Source: Fen-1254 sp963778945 (GTDB lineage Bacteria; Bacteroidota; Ignavibacteria; UBA10030). Taken from it: a DNA stretch of 64,000 nt. The DNA is taken from contig CAVZWL010000019.1 of assembly GCA_963778945.1 (NCBI GenBank), positions 62,001 to 126,000 on the forward strand, written 5' to 3'. Below the pieces are notes generated by a model. That model saw only the letters and a program-made list of their open reading frames with translations, was not told the origin of the DNA and searched no databases. Below are positions 56,228 through 64,000 of the stretch, piece by piece. Numbering within the stretch: position 1 is the stretch's first letter; each line of letters begins with the position of its first letter. Made by a program: the position numbers and the translations under genes.

Positions 56228-57061
56228 ATGAATTTACAGGAAATTACGCAAGCTTATGATTTTGCAGGGAAAACCGCCGCCATTACAGGCGGCGGCGGAG
56301 TACTGTGCAGCGAAATGGCCAGCTGTCTTGCCGGATGCAATGCCAATATCGTGATTCTCGACCGCGATATGCTGCTGGGAGAGAAAACAATTGAAAACTT
56401 GGCCGGCACAAAGGGTAAACACAACGCAATATTTATCGATGTACTCGATAAAGGAAAAGTGCAGGAAGCTGCGGAGAAAGTATTTGCAGAATATGGACGA
56501 GTCGATATTTTAATAAACGGTGCGGGCGGAAATAATCCGAAAGCAACAACCAATGCGGAGCAGAGCTTCTTCGATATACCGCCGGAGGCGATTCAGTTCG
56601 TTTCCAATTTGAATTTAATCGGAACAATCATACCGAGTCAAGTTTTCGGCAGGCATATGGCTGCGAACAAAGAAGGAGTGATTCTTAACGTTTCCTCAAT
56701 GAACGCGTTCCGCCCTTTGACCCGCATCCCGGCATATTCCGCAGCAAAAGCCGCTATCAGCAATTTTACGCAATGGCTGGCAGTGCATATGGCACAGGAA
56801 TATACGCCGAATATTCGCGTCAATGCAATTGCTCCGGGTTTTTTCCTGACCGAGCAGAACAGATTTTTGTTGACCGAAAAAGAAACCGGCGCACTGACCG
56901 CGCGCGGCAGGAAAATCCTCGATCATACGCCCATGAACCGGTTCGGCGAACCGGCAGATTTGCTCGGCGCCATGCTGTGGCTTCTTTCACCTGCATCTAA
57001 ATTCGTGACCGGCATCGTACTGCCGATCGACGGCGGATTCTCGGCATATTCAGGAGTCTGA
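56228..57061 (+). CDS. SDR-family oxidoreductase, fructuronate reductase (D-mannonate oxidoreductase) type
   Basis: A 277-residue short-chain dehydrogenase. The cofactor motif is AAITGGGGVLCSEMASCLAG near residues 17-36, with NGAGGNNP following. The catalytic residues are Ser in LNVSSMNAFRPLT and Tyr-x3-Lys in PAYSAAKAAISNF. NAIAPGFFLTEQNRFLLT and the ending GIVLPIDGGFSAYSGV resemble the Bacillus UxuB (YjmF) type, which reduces D-fructuronate to D-mannonate. Since uxaC, which makes D-fructuronate, lies upstream, this is the likely activity. ATG 56228 follows AAAAAAGGATTGT. It is followed by a PdxB-like gene 3 bases later. Confidence 0.8.
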   Translation: MNLQEITQAYDFAGKTAAITGGGGVLCSEMASCLAGCNANIVILDRDMLLGEKTIENLAGTKGKHNAIFIDVLDKGKVQEAAEKVFAEYGRVDILINGAGGNNPKATTNAEQSFFDIPPEAIQFVSNLNLIGTIIPSQVFGRHMAANKEGVILNVSSMNAFRPLTRIPAYSAAKAAISNFTQWLAVHMAQEYTPNIRVNAIAPGFFLTEQNRFLLTEKETGALTARGRKILDHTPMNRFGEPADLLGAMLWLLSPASKFVTGIVLPIDGGFSAYSGV

Positions 57062-57064
57062 TCG

Positions 57065-58222
57065 ATGTCTCAACCGAAAATCGTCGTCAATAAGCATACG
57101 CCGTCGGTTGTTGAGGCATTTTCCCGTCTCGGGGAAGTGGTCGCACTGGAAACGCTTGCAGTGACAAAAGAAGCAGTCCGCGATGCGGATATTCTTGTCG
57201 TCCGTTCAGAGACAAAAGTTAACGAGCAGCTGCTTGAAGGAAGCTCGGTCAGGTTCGTGGGAACGGTTACGATCGGGACCGACCATGTCGATGAACGATA
57301 TCTTGCATCGAAAGGCATAACATTTGTCAGCGCACCGGGCAGCAATTCCAACTCCGTTAAAGAATATATAACAGCGGCGTTATGCGTATGGGCCCGCCGG
57401 ACAGGCGCTTCTCTTGCCGGAAAGACGATCGGCGTTGTGGGGGTCGGAAATGTCGGGAGCAAAGTAGCGAATGCAGCGCGGATACTTGGATTGAATGTTG
57501 TGCTGAATGATCCTCCACTGGAACGAACAACCGGCGATTCAAAATACCGCCCGCTGGATGATTTGATGGATGCTGATTTTATAACCATCCATGTCCCGTT
57601 GACAAAATCCGGCGATGATGCGACTTTTCATCTTTTTGACGATGTGCGCATCGGAAAAATGAAACGAGGCGCTGTGCTGATAAATACCTCCCGCGGTCCT
57701 GTCGTGGAAACAAATGCATTGATCGAGGCCTTATCGTCGCGCCGTCTCTCCGCAGCGATCCTGGATGTTTGGGAGGGAGAGCCGGCTCTCAATACGGGAC
57801 TTCTTTCCCGCGTGCTGCTTGGGACACCGCATATTGCCGGTTATTCACTCGACGGGAAATTGAACGCCTGCAGGATGGTATATGAATCTGCATGCGGTTT
57901 TCTCGGTGTGGAGCCGTCGTGGAACATCGATGCTTCTATGCCGCCCGATTCGGCGAGGATTGCCGTCCCGCCGGGAATGAGTGAGACGAATGAAATTGTG
58001 CGTTCAGCCGTCGGCCAGGCATACGATATTGAAATGGACGATACGCTTTTGAAAAAAACATCGTCTCTCGATATAAGCGAGCATGGACGATATTTTATGA
58101 AGTTGCGTGCGGAATACAGGATCCGCCGTGAATTTCCCAACCGTTGCGTGGAACTCTCATCCGCACAATCCGACGCTGTGAATATTCTGCAGGGATTAGG
58201 GTTGCGGATAGCGTTGAAATAA
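57065..58222 (+). CDS. pdxB: 4-phosphoerythronate dehydrogenase-like (PdxB) D-2-hydroxyacid dehydrogenase
   Basis: A 385-residue NAD-dependent dehydrogenase. The N-terminal half carries FVGTVTIGTDHVDERYLASK and APGSNSNSVKEYITAALCVW. The Rossmann motif is GKTIGVVGVGNVGSKVANAA, and the catalytic set is Arg in INTSRGPVVE, Glu in DVWEGEP and His in GTPHIAGYSLDGKLNACRMV. The AGYSLDGK ending and the extra C-terminal dimerisation region separate PdxB from ordinary SerA. PdxB acts in vitamin B6 synthesis. It lies 3 bp after the uronate SDR, an unusual location, so action on another sugar acid is possible. Confidence 0.78.
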   Translation: MSQPKIVVNKHTPSVVEAFSRLGEVVALETLAVTKEAVRDADILVVRSETKVNEQLLEGSSVRFVGTVTIGTDHVDERYLASKGITFVSAPGSNSNSVKEYITAALCVWARRTGASLAGKTIGVVGVGNVGSKVANAARILGLNVVLNDPPLERTTGDSKYRPLDDLMDADFITIHVPLTKSGDDATFHLFDDVRIGKMKRGAVLINTSRGPVVETNALIEALSSRRLSAAILDVWEGEPALNTGLLSRVLLGTPHIAGYSLDGKLNACRMVYESACGFLGVEPSWNIDASMPPDSARIAVPPGMSETNEIVRSAVGQAYDIEMDDTLLKKTSSLDISEHGRYFMKLRAEYRIRREFPNRCVELSSAQSDAVNILQGLGLRIALK

Positions 58223-58227
58223 AAATG

Positions 58228-58283
58228 GTTCTTAGTGCGTGGTTTTTTTTAGTTCGTTGTTCGTGGTTCTGAGTTCTTAGTTA
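58228..58283. repeat. Degenerate heptanucleotide array 3, left arm
   Basis: Eight contiguous 7-mers: GTTCTTA, GTGCGTG, GTTTTTT, TTAGTTC, GTTGTTC, GTGGTTC, TGAGTTC, TTAGTTA. They are of the same family as array 1 but in the opposite orientation to the right arm at 58365-58399, so arrays 3-left and 3-right form a large inverted repeat around the 56-bp element. Confidence 0.65.
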
Positions 58284-58300
58284 TTTTGACTTCAACACAA

Positions 58301-58356
58301 CGAACTACGCACCACAGCCGGAGGCCTAATAATGTTATCACGCATTAGCATGATTC
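58301..58356. repeat. 56-bp dispersed element, copy B
   Basis: Starts CGAACTACGCACCACAGCCG and ends AGCATGATTC. The last 43 bases match copy A (16380-16422) at 36 positions with no gaps. The hairpin ATCACGC / GCATGAT has one mismatch here. It lies between two inverted heptad arrays. Confidence 0.7.
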
Positions 58357-58364
58357 AAATTCTT

Positions 58365-58399
58365 GAACTACGCACAAAGAACTACGCGCCACGAACTTA
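58365..58399. repeat. Degenerate heptanucleotide array 3, right arm
   Basis: Five contiguous 7-mers: GAACTAC, GCACAAA, GAACTAC, GCGCCAC, GAACTTA. The short run ACACAAC, GAACTAC, GCACCAC at 58295-58315 belongs to the same pattern and runs into copy B. Confidence 0.6.
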
Positions 58400-58446
58400 T
58401 TCCGACAGGAAGTGTATCACATCATAGAACCAAAAGCCGAAAGCAC

Positions 58447-59625
58447 ATGCGTACACCGAAATTAAAACGCGTTATACTCCTGATCGAAACTTCACGGGCT
58501 TTTGGGCGTGATTTGTTATGCGGAATTGCGCGGTATTCCCGCCTGCACGGCCCCTGGTCGTTTTACCGCGAACCGCGCGACTTGAAATCTGCTATTCCTC
58601 ATTTCAGCAGATGGAAAGCTGACGGCCTCATCGTGCGCGATACGCGTATCAACGCAAAGCTCCTGCACCTCAAGAGACCGATGATACTTGTTCTCCATAA
58701 TAAAGAGCGATTAAAAATGCTGCCTGCCGTCGTGACCGATGCGGAATCGATTACCAAGCTCGCCCTGGATCATCTTGAAAGTCTGGGATTACGCCAATTT
58801 GCATTTTGCGGGTTCGATGCGATGATGTGGTCGAACGAACGAAAAATTCAATTCGAGCGCCTCGTTAAAGCCGCCGGTTTCGAGGTTTTTTTATATAAAC
58901 AGCCGCGGTCGAAAACAAGACCCGATTGGAATGACGAGCTGCACTTTATGGAGCGATGGCTTCGGGTTCTTCCTAAACCGATTGGAATCCTTGCCTGCAA
59001 CGATGATCGCGGGCAGCATGTGCTGGAGGCATGCAAAGCCGCGGGAGTAGCCGTGCCCGATGAAGTAGCAGTGATTGGAGTCGACAATGATGCAATCTTG
59101 TGCGAACTTTGCGAGCCACCCCTGAGCAGTATTGCATTGAACACGGAGGAAGCGGGCTATATGTCGGCCAAACTTCTCCACAGCTTGATGAACGGTACGC
59201 GGATGCGCGGCCAGGAAATTGTCGTGTCGGCATCGCATATCGTCAAACGCCTGTCGACGGATGCTCTGTCTGTGGATAATGAGGATGTTGCAAATGCAAT
59301 TCGCTTCATAAGACAAAACGCCAAAATGAAGATACGCATCAACGATGTCGTTGCGCAAACACACTTGAGCCGCCGCAGCCTCGAAATACAGTTTCGCAAG
59401 CTGATGCATCGTACGATGCACAAGGAAGTCTGCCGTGCGCGCATCGAACTGATGATGCAGATGCTTGCCGAAACTAATCTTTCCATCTCGGAAATCACGG
59501 CTTCGCTAAGTTTTACGGATCTTGCTCATGCTTCAAGATTTTTTAAACGTGAGAGCGGAATGAGCATGAAGCAGTTTCGGGAATCGAAACAAAGCATTCT
59601 CCGGACTCATGGGCTGTCCAAATAG
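58447..59625 (+). CDS. XylR-type transcriptional regulator (LacI-like sensor, AraC-type DNA-binding domain)
   Basis: A 392-residue regulator starting at ATG 58447 (MRTPKLKRVILLIETSRAFG); an upstream in-frame TTG at 58363 lies within the repeat region and is unlikely. The N-terminal two-thirds is a periplasmic-binding-like sugar sensor (LDHLESLGLRQFAFCGFDAM, IGILACNDDRGQHVLEACKA, EVAVIGVDNDAILCELCEPP). The C-terminal AraC-type double helix-turn-helix is IRINDVVAQTHLSRRSLEIQ and ISEITASLSFTDLAHASRFF. This is the layout of E. coli XylR, which activates xylose genes. It lies between the uronate genes and the galM-araBD operon, so it probably controls one or both. Confidence 0.93.
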   Translation: MRTPKLKRVILLIETSRAFGRDLLCGIARYSRLHGPWSFYREPRDLKSAIPHFSRWKADGLIVRDTRINAKLLHLKRPMILVLHNKERLKMLPAVVTDAESITKLALDHLESLGLRQFAFCGFDAMMWSNERKIQFERLVKAAGFEVFLYKQPRSKTRPDWNDELHFMERWLRVLPKPIGILACNDDRGQHVLEACKAAGVAVPDEVAVIGVDNDAILCELCEPPLSSIALNTEEAGYMSAKLLHSLMNGTRMRGQEIVVSASHIVKRLSTDALSVDNEDVANAIRFIRQNAKMKIRINDVVAQTHLSRRSLEIQFRKLMHRTMHKEVCRARIELMMQMLAETNLSISEITASLSFTDLAHASRFFKRESGMSMKQFRESKQSILRTHGLSK

Positions 59626-59763
59626 TGACTTGCATCTTGGTGTCGGTTTGCGTAAAATGGTGATTAATTATACAAATATGGGTTTTTTTCTTTTTGGTTT
59701 TCATTGTACAATCAAATCGTATGTGTGTCAGGATTCATGAATTATTCTTTAATGAGGAAGTCG
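59626..59763. promoter_or_regulatory. Upstream region of the galM-araBD operon
   Basis: Contains TATACA near 59671 and the perfect 10-bp palindrome ATTGTACAAT (59703-59712), followed by an SD (AATGAGGAAG) before galM. No terminator-type hairpin after the regulator gene was recognised. The palindrome is a candidate half of a regulator site. Confidence 0.35.
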
Positions 59764-60904
59764 ATGAAAACTCTTTCAAGATATCTCGCGGCAGCCTTTC
59801 TATTTTTGGTTGTATGCTTGTCTTATACGTTTGCTAAGGAGCCTTCAATGGTAACAAAAACGCTTTTTGGAAAACTTCCGGATGGAAGAGAGGTCTATCA
59901 ATTTGTCTTAACAAATGCGTCGCAAGCGCATGTGACCGTCATTAACTACGGCGCAGTGGTTACCTCGATTATTGTTCCCGACCGCAGCGGGAAGATGGAA
60001 GATGTCGTTCTGGGATACGATTCTCTCGCAGGATATATCGGCGATAAAGCGTTCCTGGGCGCCAGCGTGGGCCGGTACGGCAACCGTATCGCGAAAGGCA
60101 GGTTTACGCTCGAAGGAAAACAATATCAACTAACGGTCAACGACGGAGAGAACCATCTTCACGGCGGTGGATCCGCCTTTAATAAGGCGCTTTGGGATGC
60201 TCGTGTTGTCAGTGAAGGACCGGAACCGTCCATCGAATTTACTCATAGAAGTCCCGACGGGGAAGAAGGATATCCGGGAAATCTTACGGTCTCGATAACG
60301 TATACGTGGACGGAAAAGAACGAATTGCGTATCGAATATATGGGAACGGCGGATAAGATTACAATTTTCAATCCTACGAATCATTCCTATTTCAACCTCT
60401 CGGGAAATTTTACATCTTCCATTCTCGATCAGGTTTTAACCATCGAGGCGGATTCAATCACGCCGGTGGATAAAGGACTCATTCCGACGGGCGTTTTGTC
60501 TGCTGTTGCAAACACACCGATGGATTTTCGTGACGCCGGCAGTCATCGGCAGCCGAATCGACGATTCGTATGAGCAGCTTCTTTTCGGAAGGGGCTACGA
60601 TCACAATTGGGTGTTGAGAAATTATCAGGGAAAAGTCCGGAAAGCGGCACAGGTTTACGATCCGAAAAGCGGACGCGTGTTGACGGTATTTACGGATCAG
60701 CCGGGACTGCAGTTCTATTCGTCCAACTTTCTTGATGGAAGCATCAAAGGAAAACATGGCGTCGCTTATCAGCATCGTTCGGCTCTTTGTCTGGAAGCAG
60801 AATGTTTTCCCGACTCACCCAACAAACCTGAATTCCCTTCCTCGGTTTTAAAACCGGGCGGTATCTACAGGCAAACGACAATCTATCAATTCACAACTCA
60901 ATAA
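59764..60904 (+). CDS. galM: Aldose 1-epimerase, exported (frameshift)
   Basis: Interconverts alpha and beta anomers of sugars. ATG 59764 (AATGAGGAAG upstream) gives MKTLSRYLAAAFLFLVVCLS, a signal peptide ending near FAKEP, so the enzyme is periplasmic or surface-exposed, as in Bacteroidota. Catalytic motifs include NYGAVVTSIIVPDR, GRYGNRIAKGRF, the His in ENHLHGGG, FNPTNHSYFNLSG and, after a one-base break near 60533, YDHNWVLRN and the Glu in LCLEAECFPDSPN. With the base removed it has 379 residues. It begins the operon that continues with araB and araD. Confidence 0.93.
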
Positions 60905-60986
60905 CGGCAGGATTCTTTTCTATGATTCTATCAAAAACAAGCCGGATTGAGATCTCATTCTGTTTTGGAACTCTCCACAGAACAGC

Positions 60987-62762
60987 ATGGCAGGTTATGA
61001 TATGAGTAAATATGTTATAGGACTTGATTTCGGCACGAATTCATGCCGGTCGTTAATCGTCGATACAAAAAACGGAAAGGAACTGGCAACTCATGTGTTT
61101 GCTTATCCGTCCGGCAATGAAGGCGTTATCGTGGACCCGCACGACCCTAACGTCGCCAGGCAGAATCCCGCCGACTATATTATGGGAATAGAAGCGATCA
61201 TCAAAGGAGCGCTGAAGAAGGCGCGATCCGTCAGAAAAAGTTTTTCTCCATCCGATGTGATAGGCATCGGCGTCGATACTACGGGCAGCAGTCCCATGCC
61301 GCTCGATGTGCACGGCAATGCTTTATGTTTTTCTCGGCAGTTTAAGAACAATCCTGCGGCAATGGTGTGGCTTTGGAAAGATCATTCCGGTTATGCAGAA
61401 GCTGCCCGGATTACAACGCTGGCCTCGAAAATCCGTCCGGAGTATCTTTCAAAAATCGGCGGCACATATTCCTCCGAATGGTGGTGGAGTAAAATTCTGC
61501 ACTGTCTTAATACAGCGCCAAAAGTATTCGATGCGGCTTACAGCTGGATGGAAATTTGTGATTGGATTCCGGCCATGCTGGTGGGACAGACATCCGTGAG
61601 CGCAATGAAACGAAGCATCTGTGCAGCCGGCCACAAGGCAATGTTCAGCCGGAGCTGGAATGGGCTTCCGGATCAAGAATTTCTCGGAGAACTCGCGCCG
61701 GATCTGGCAGCGCTTCGTCCCAGATTATATGATGAAGCCTACACGGCGGAAGAATGCGCAGGATTCCTTTCTCCGGATTGGGCAGGCAAACTCGGCCTTT
61801 CCGAGCATGTTGCGGTTGCAGTCGGTGCGTTCGATGCACATATGGGCGCCGTCGGTGCCGGCATTGCCGCAGGCACTCTGGTGAAAATTATCGGTACAAG
61901 CACGTGCGATATTATGATTCATCCGCGGCAGGAAAAGCTTCAGGATATTCCCGGTGTGTGCGGCATTGTCGACGGTTCTGTGATGCAGGGATATTACGGC
62001 ATCGAGGCAGGACAGTCGGGTGTCGGCGATATTTTCTTATGGCTGGTCAATACTCTGGTCCCCGATTCCTATGGAAAAACACAAGAAGAAAAATTTAAGA
62101 ATCTCGAAGCGGCTGCCGCAAAACTTGAACCCGGCGAGAGCGGTTTGCTTGCGCTCGATTGGAACAACGGCAACAGAACCATCCTGGTCGATGTGCGTTT
62201 GACCGGACTGCTGCTCGGACAAACCCTGTATACGACACCTTTTGAAATTTATCGTGCGTTGATCGAAGCCACCGGTTTCGGCGCGCTTGCGATCATAGAT
62301 CGGATTGAAGAGTACGGCGTGCAGGTCAAGGATGTTATCAACTGCGGCGGCCTTGCGGTCAAGAACAAACTGATGATGCAGATTTACGCGGACATTATCG
62401 GTCGTCCCATGAAAGTCTCCCGGAGCGACCAGACACCGGCGCTTGGTGCAGGCATCTTTGCCGCGGTTGCAGCCGGCAAACAAGCGGGTGGATATGACTC
62501 GGTGGAGGATGCAGAATCCGCTATGGCGGCACAAACATATGAGTACGTGCCGATGAAAGAGCATCATGAAACATATCAAAAGATTTACACTTTATACCGG
62601 CAGATACACGATGGATGCGGAACCCGTCAATGGTCGGGCAGTATGTTCAATGTCATGAAGGATCTGCTGGCGATACGGGACAATGTCCGGAAAACTGCCG
62701 TTCGGAGAACTGCCGTTCGGAAAACTGACGTTCGGAGAACTGACGTTCGGAGAATAAAATAA
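60987..62762 (+). CDS. araB: Ribulokinase
   Basis: Phosphorylates L-ribulose in arabinose breakdown. It is a FGGY-type kinase with the phosphate-1 motif YVIGLDFGTNSCRSLIVDT, IGVDTTGSSPMPLD, the C-terminal phosphate-2 region GTLVKIIGTSTCDIMIHP and the adenosine motif NCGGLAVKNKLMMQIYADI. The body is intact. Translation may start at ATG 60987 or at 61002 (MSKYVIGL); the latter gives the standard N-terminus. The last 24 residues are an in-frame tandem repeat, RKTAV-RRTAV-RKTDV-RRTDV-RRIK, not seen in the family. The stop shares one base with the araD ATG. Confidence 0.95.
   Translation: MAGYDMSKYVIGLDFGTNSCRSLIVDTKNGKELATHVFAYPSGNEGVIVDPHDPNVARQNPADYIMGIEAIIKGALKKARSVRKSFSPSDVIGIGVDTTGSSPMPLDVHGNALCFSRQFKNNPAAMVWLWKDHSGYAEAARITTLASKIRPEYLSKIGGTYSSEWWWSKILHCLNTAPKVFDAAYSWMEICDWIPAMLVGQTSVSAMKRSICAAGHKAMFSRSWNGLPDQEFLGELAPDLAALRPRLYDEAYTAEECAGFLSPDWAGKLGLSEHVAVAVGAFDAHMGAVGAGIAAGTLVKIIGTSTCDIMIHPRQEKLQDIPGVCGIVDGSVMQGYYGIEAGQSGVGDIFLWLVNTLVPDSYGKTQEEKFKNLEAAAAKLEPGESGLLALDWNNGNRTILVDVRLTGLLLGQTLYTTPFEIYRALIEATGFGALAIIDRIEEYGVQVKDVINCGGLAVKNKLMMQIYADIIGRPMKVSRSDQTPALGAGIFAAVAAGKQAGGYDSVEDAESAMAAQTYEYVPMKEHHETYQKIYTLYRQIHDGCGTRQWSGSMFNVMKDLLAIRDNVRKTAVRRTAVRKTDVRRTDVRRIK
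62688..62755 (+). repeat. 15-bp tandem repeat at the 3' end of araB
   Basis: Four full copies and one partial copy of CGGARAACTGMCGTT (R = A/G, M = A/C), each encoding Arg-(Lys/Arg)-Thr-(Ala/Asp)-Val, run to within 5 bases of the stop codon. The alternation of two variants suggests duplication of a 30-bp pair. Confidence 0.85.
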
Positions 62763-63455
62763 TGCTGGAACAATTAAAAAAGGAAGTGGTTCGGGCGAAC
62801 AAAGACCTTGTGCGGTACGGTTTGGTGACGCTTACATGGGGAAATGCAAGCGGCATCAGCCGCCCGGAAGGACTTATCGTCATTAAGCCGAGCGGCGTTG
62901 CTTATGAATCCTTGAAAGCCATCGGATATGGTCGTTGTCGATCTCGACGGCAAAATCGTCGAAGGAAAACTCCGGCCTTCTTCAGATACGCCAACACATA
63001 TCCGGCTCTACAAATCCTTTCCGCATATCGGCGGTGTTGCACATACGCATAGTACCTATGCCACGATGTTTGCACAGGCGTCCATGGAAATTCCGTGCTT
63101 CGGCACGACGCATGCAGATCATTTTCACGGACCCATTCCAGTTACACGATTTCTCACAAAAGATGAGGTCACGGAAGATTATGAAGGAAACACGGGAGCG
63201 ATGATTGCAGAACGGTTTGCGCGTCTGGATGCACAGAGCATACCGGGCGTGCTTGCAGCAGGCCACGCTCCGTTTACCTGGGGATGCGATGTAAACGATG
63301 CCGTGCAGAACATCCTCATTATGGAACGTGTTGCAGAAATGGCGCTGGGTTCCTTGCTCCTTCATCCCAGGCTTTCATCTCTTAAGGAATATATTCAGGA
63401 TAAACATTTTCAGCGAAAACACGGATCAGATGCTTATTACGGTCAAAAAAAATAA
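62762..63455 (+). CDS. araD: L-ribulose-5-phosphate 4-epimerase (frameshift)
   Basis: Zinc-dependent epimerase producing D-xylulose 5-phosphate. The N-terminus MLEQLKKEVVRANKDLVRYG, then LTWGNASGISRPEGLIVIKP and SGVAYE, are clean. A duplicated G near 62925 (ATCGGAT) breaks the frame before MVVVDLDGKIVEGKLRPSSD. The zinc ligands are seen in VAHTHSTYATMFAQA and, further on, AAGHAPFTWG. Removing the base gives 230 residues, the normal length. It directly follows araB (TAATG) and precedes the isomerase gene by 13 bp. Confidence 0.94.
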
Positions 63456-63468
63456 AGGAAAAAGATTT

Positions 63469-64000
63469 ATGCAAAACGTGCCTGTCATTAAACTCGGACT
63501 TGTTGCAGTCAGCCGGGACTGTTTTCCGATCGAACTCTCCCGCACACGGCGCAAGAATGTCGCTGCCGCATGCAGGGCTTCGGATGTTCCGATCATCGAA
63601 ATCGAAACGATTGTTGAAAACGAACGCGATGTTTTGAAAGCTCTTGATGAGCTGAAACAGAAAAATGTCAATGCTTTGGCGTTGTATCTCGGTAATTTCG
63701 GACCGGAAGGTCCTACGACGCTGCTGGCTGAGAAGTTCGACGGCCCGGTGATGATGGTTGCGGCCGCCGAGGATACGGGCAAGGATCTCGTAAACGGACG
63801 GGGAGACGCATATTGCGGGCTTTTAAGCGCTTCGTACAATATGGGCCTGCGCCGGCTGAACCCATATATCCCGGAATATCCTATCGGTGATCCTAAGGAT
63901 ATCGCTTCGATGCTTGCGGAATTCATTCCGGTTGCCCGCATTGTAATCGGCGTGAGAAATCTTAAGATAATTTCGTTTGGTCCTCGGCCATTCGATTTTC
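63469..64000 (+). CDS. L-fucose/L-arabinose isomerase family protein, N-terminal part
   Basis: Open to the window edge with 177 residues visible. It begins MQNVPVIKLGLVAVSRDCFP at ATG 63469 behind AAAGGAAAAAG. Sequences such as LALYLGNFGPEGPTTLLAEK, GRGDAYCGLLSASYNMGLRR and KIISFGPRPFDF match the fucose isomerase-related group (COG2407 type), not classical AraA. Placed after araB and araD, it probably converts L-arabinose to L-ribulose for this operon, but that is inferred from context. Confidence 0.85.
   Translation, partial: MQNVPVIKLGLVAVSRDCFPIELSRTRRKNVAAACRASDVPIIEIETIVENERDVLKALDELKQKNVNALALYLGNFGPEGPTTLLAEKFDGPVMMVAAAEDTGKDLVNGRGDAYCGLLSASYNMGLRRLNPYIPEYPIGDPKDIASMLAEFIPVARIVIGVRNLKIISFGPRPFDF

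Overview
The window reads as a chromosomal segment from a free-living bacterium of the FCB group (Bacteroidota / Ignavibacteriota / Chlorobiota). The lineage evidence is a SusC/SusD-type outer-membrane pair, a secreted protease ending in a type IX secretion (T9SS) sorting domain with a YPNPFNPTT motif, and a tiny COX24/mS38-like basic protein typical of this group. Many genes have good Shine-Dalgarno sequences, and several promoters look like TTGACA-17-TATATT. That fits an Ignavibacteriota/Chlorobiota-like lineage better than Bacteroidia, which mostly lack SD sequences and use a different promoter motif. The lineage call is an inference; no rRNA gene is present.

Layout. 1-8.7 kb: the spc-alpha ribosomal operon (rplE to rplQ, with secY, map, infA and rpoA), then engB. 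9.4-14.8 kb: an unusually structured 5' leader followed by a SusC/SusD pair. 14.9-24 kb: an NHL-repeat protein, ssb, tRNA-Ser(GCU), metH, gpmA, a 2[4Fe-4S] ferredoxin, a Rieske protein, queG and trxB. 24.4-30.3 kb: two minus-strand exported proteins (a sedolisin-type protease and a lipoprotein) in an AT-richer, error-free block. 30.7-37.5 kb: sppA, HU, a TPR protein, a COX24-like protein, YtxH and DUF948 proteins, an EF-G paralogue and asnS. 37.5-45.8 kb: a NatA/NatB-type ABC exporter overlapping a partial complex I operon, nuoJKLMN. 45.8-51.8 kb: nnr, a VanZ-like protein, tgt, yajC, ribBA, greA and a CYTH protein. 52-64 kb: tRNA-Gly(GCC), then a sugar-acid/pentose catabolic region (uxaC, transketolase, an SDR of fructuronate-reductase type, pdxB-like, a XylR-type regulator, secreted galM, araB, araD and a fucose-isomerase-family protein that runs off the end).

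Sequence quality matters for anyone using this window. About 25 genes, including essential single-copy ones (rpsM, rpoA, rplF, rplO, engB), are broken by one-base indels. Where I could align them to known family sequences, most are single-base insertions, and removing one base per break restores normal family lengths. These are most likely sequencing or consensus errors, not pseudogenes. The breaks are densest in susC/susD, nnr and the CYTH gene. They are absent from the 24.4-30.3 kb block, asnS, uxaC, pdxB and araB. Coordinates of broken genes are given for the whole reconstructed gene.

The most interesting non-gene signals are: (i) composite repeats made of degenerate 7-bp-period arrays, twice paired with a conserved 56-bp hairpin element, in intergenic gaps; (ii) the long leader of susC, with a repeated TTGCACAA/TTGTGCAA motif, a strong-SD mini-ORF and a terminator-like hairpin; (iii) two tandem terminators between a promoter and greA; (iv) a terminator hairpin squeezed between the promoter and start of tgt; and (v) a 270-bp gap full of hairpins before the SDR gene.
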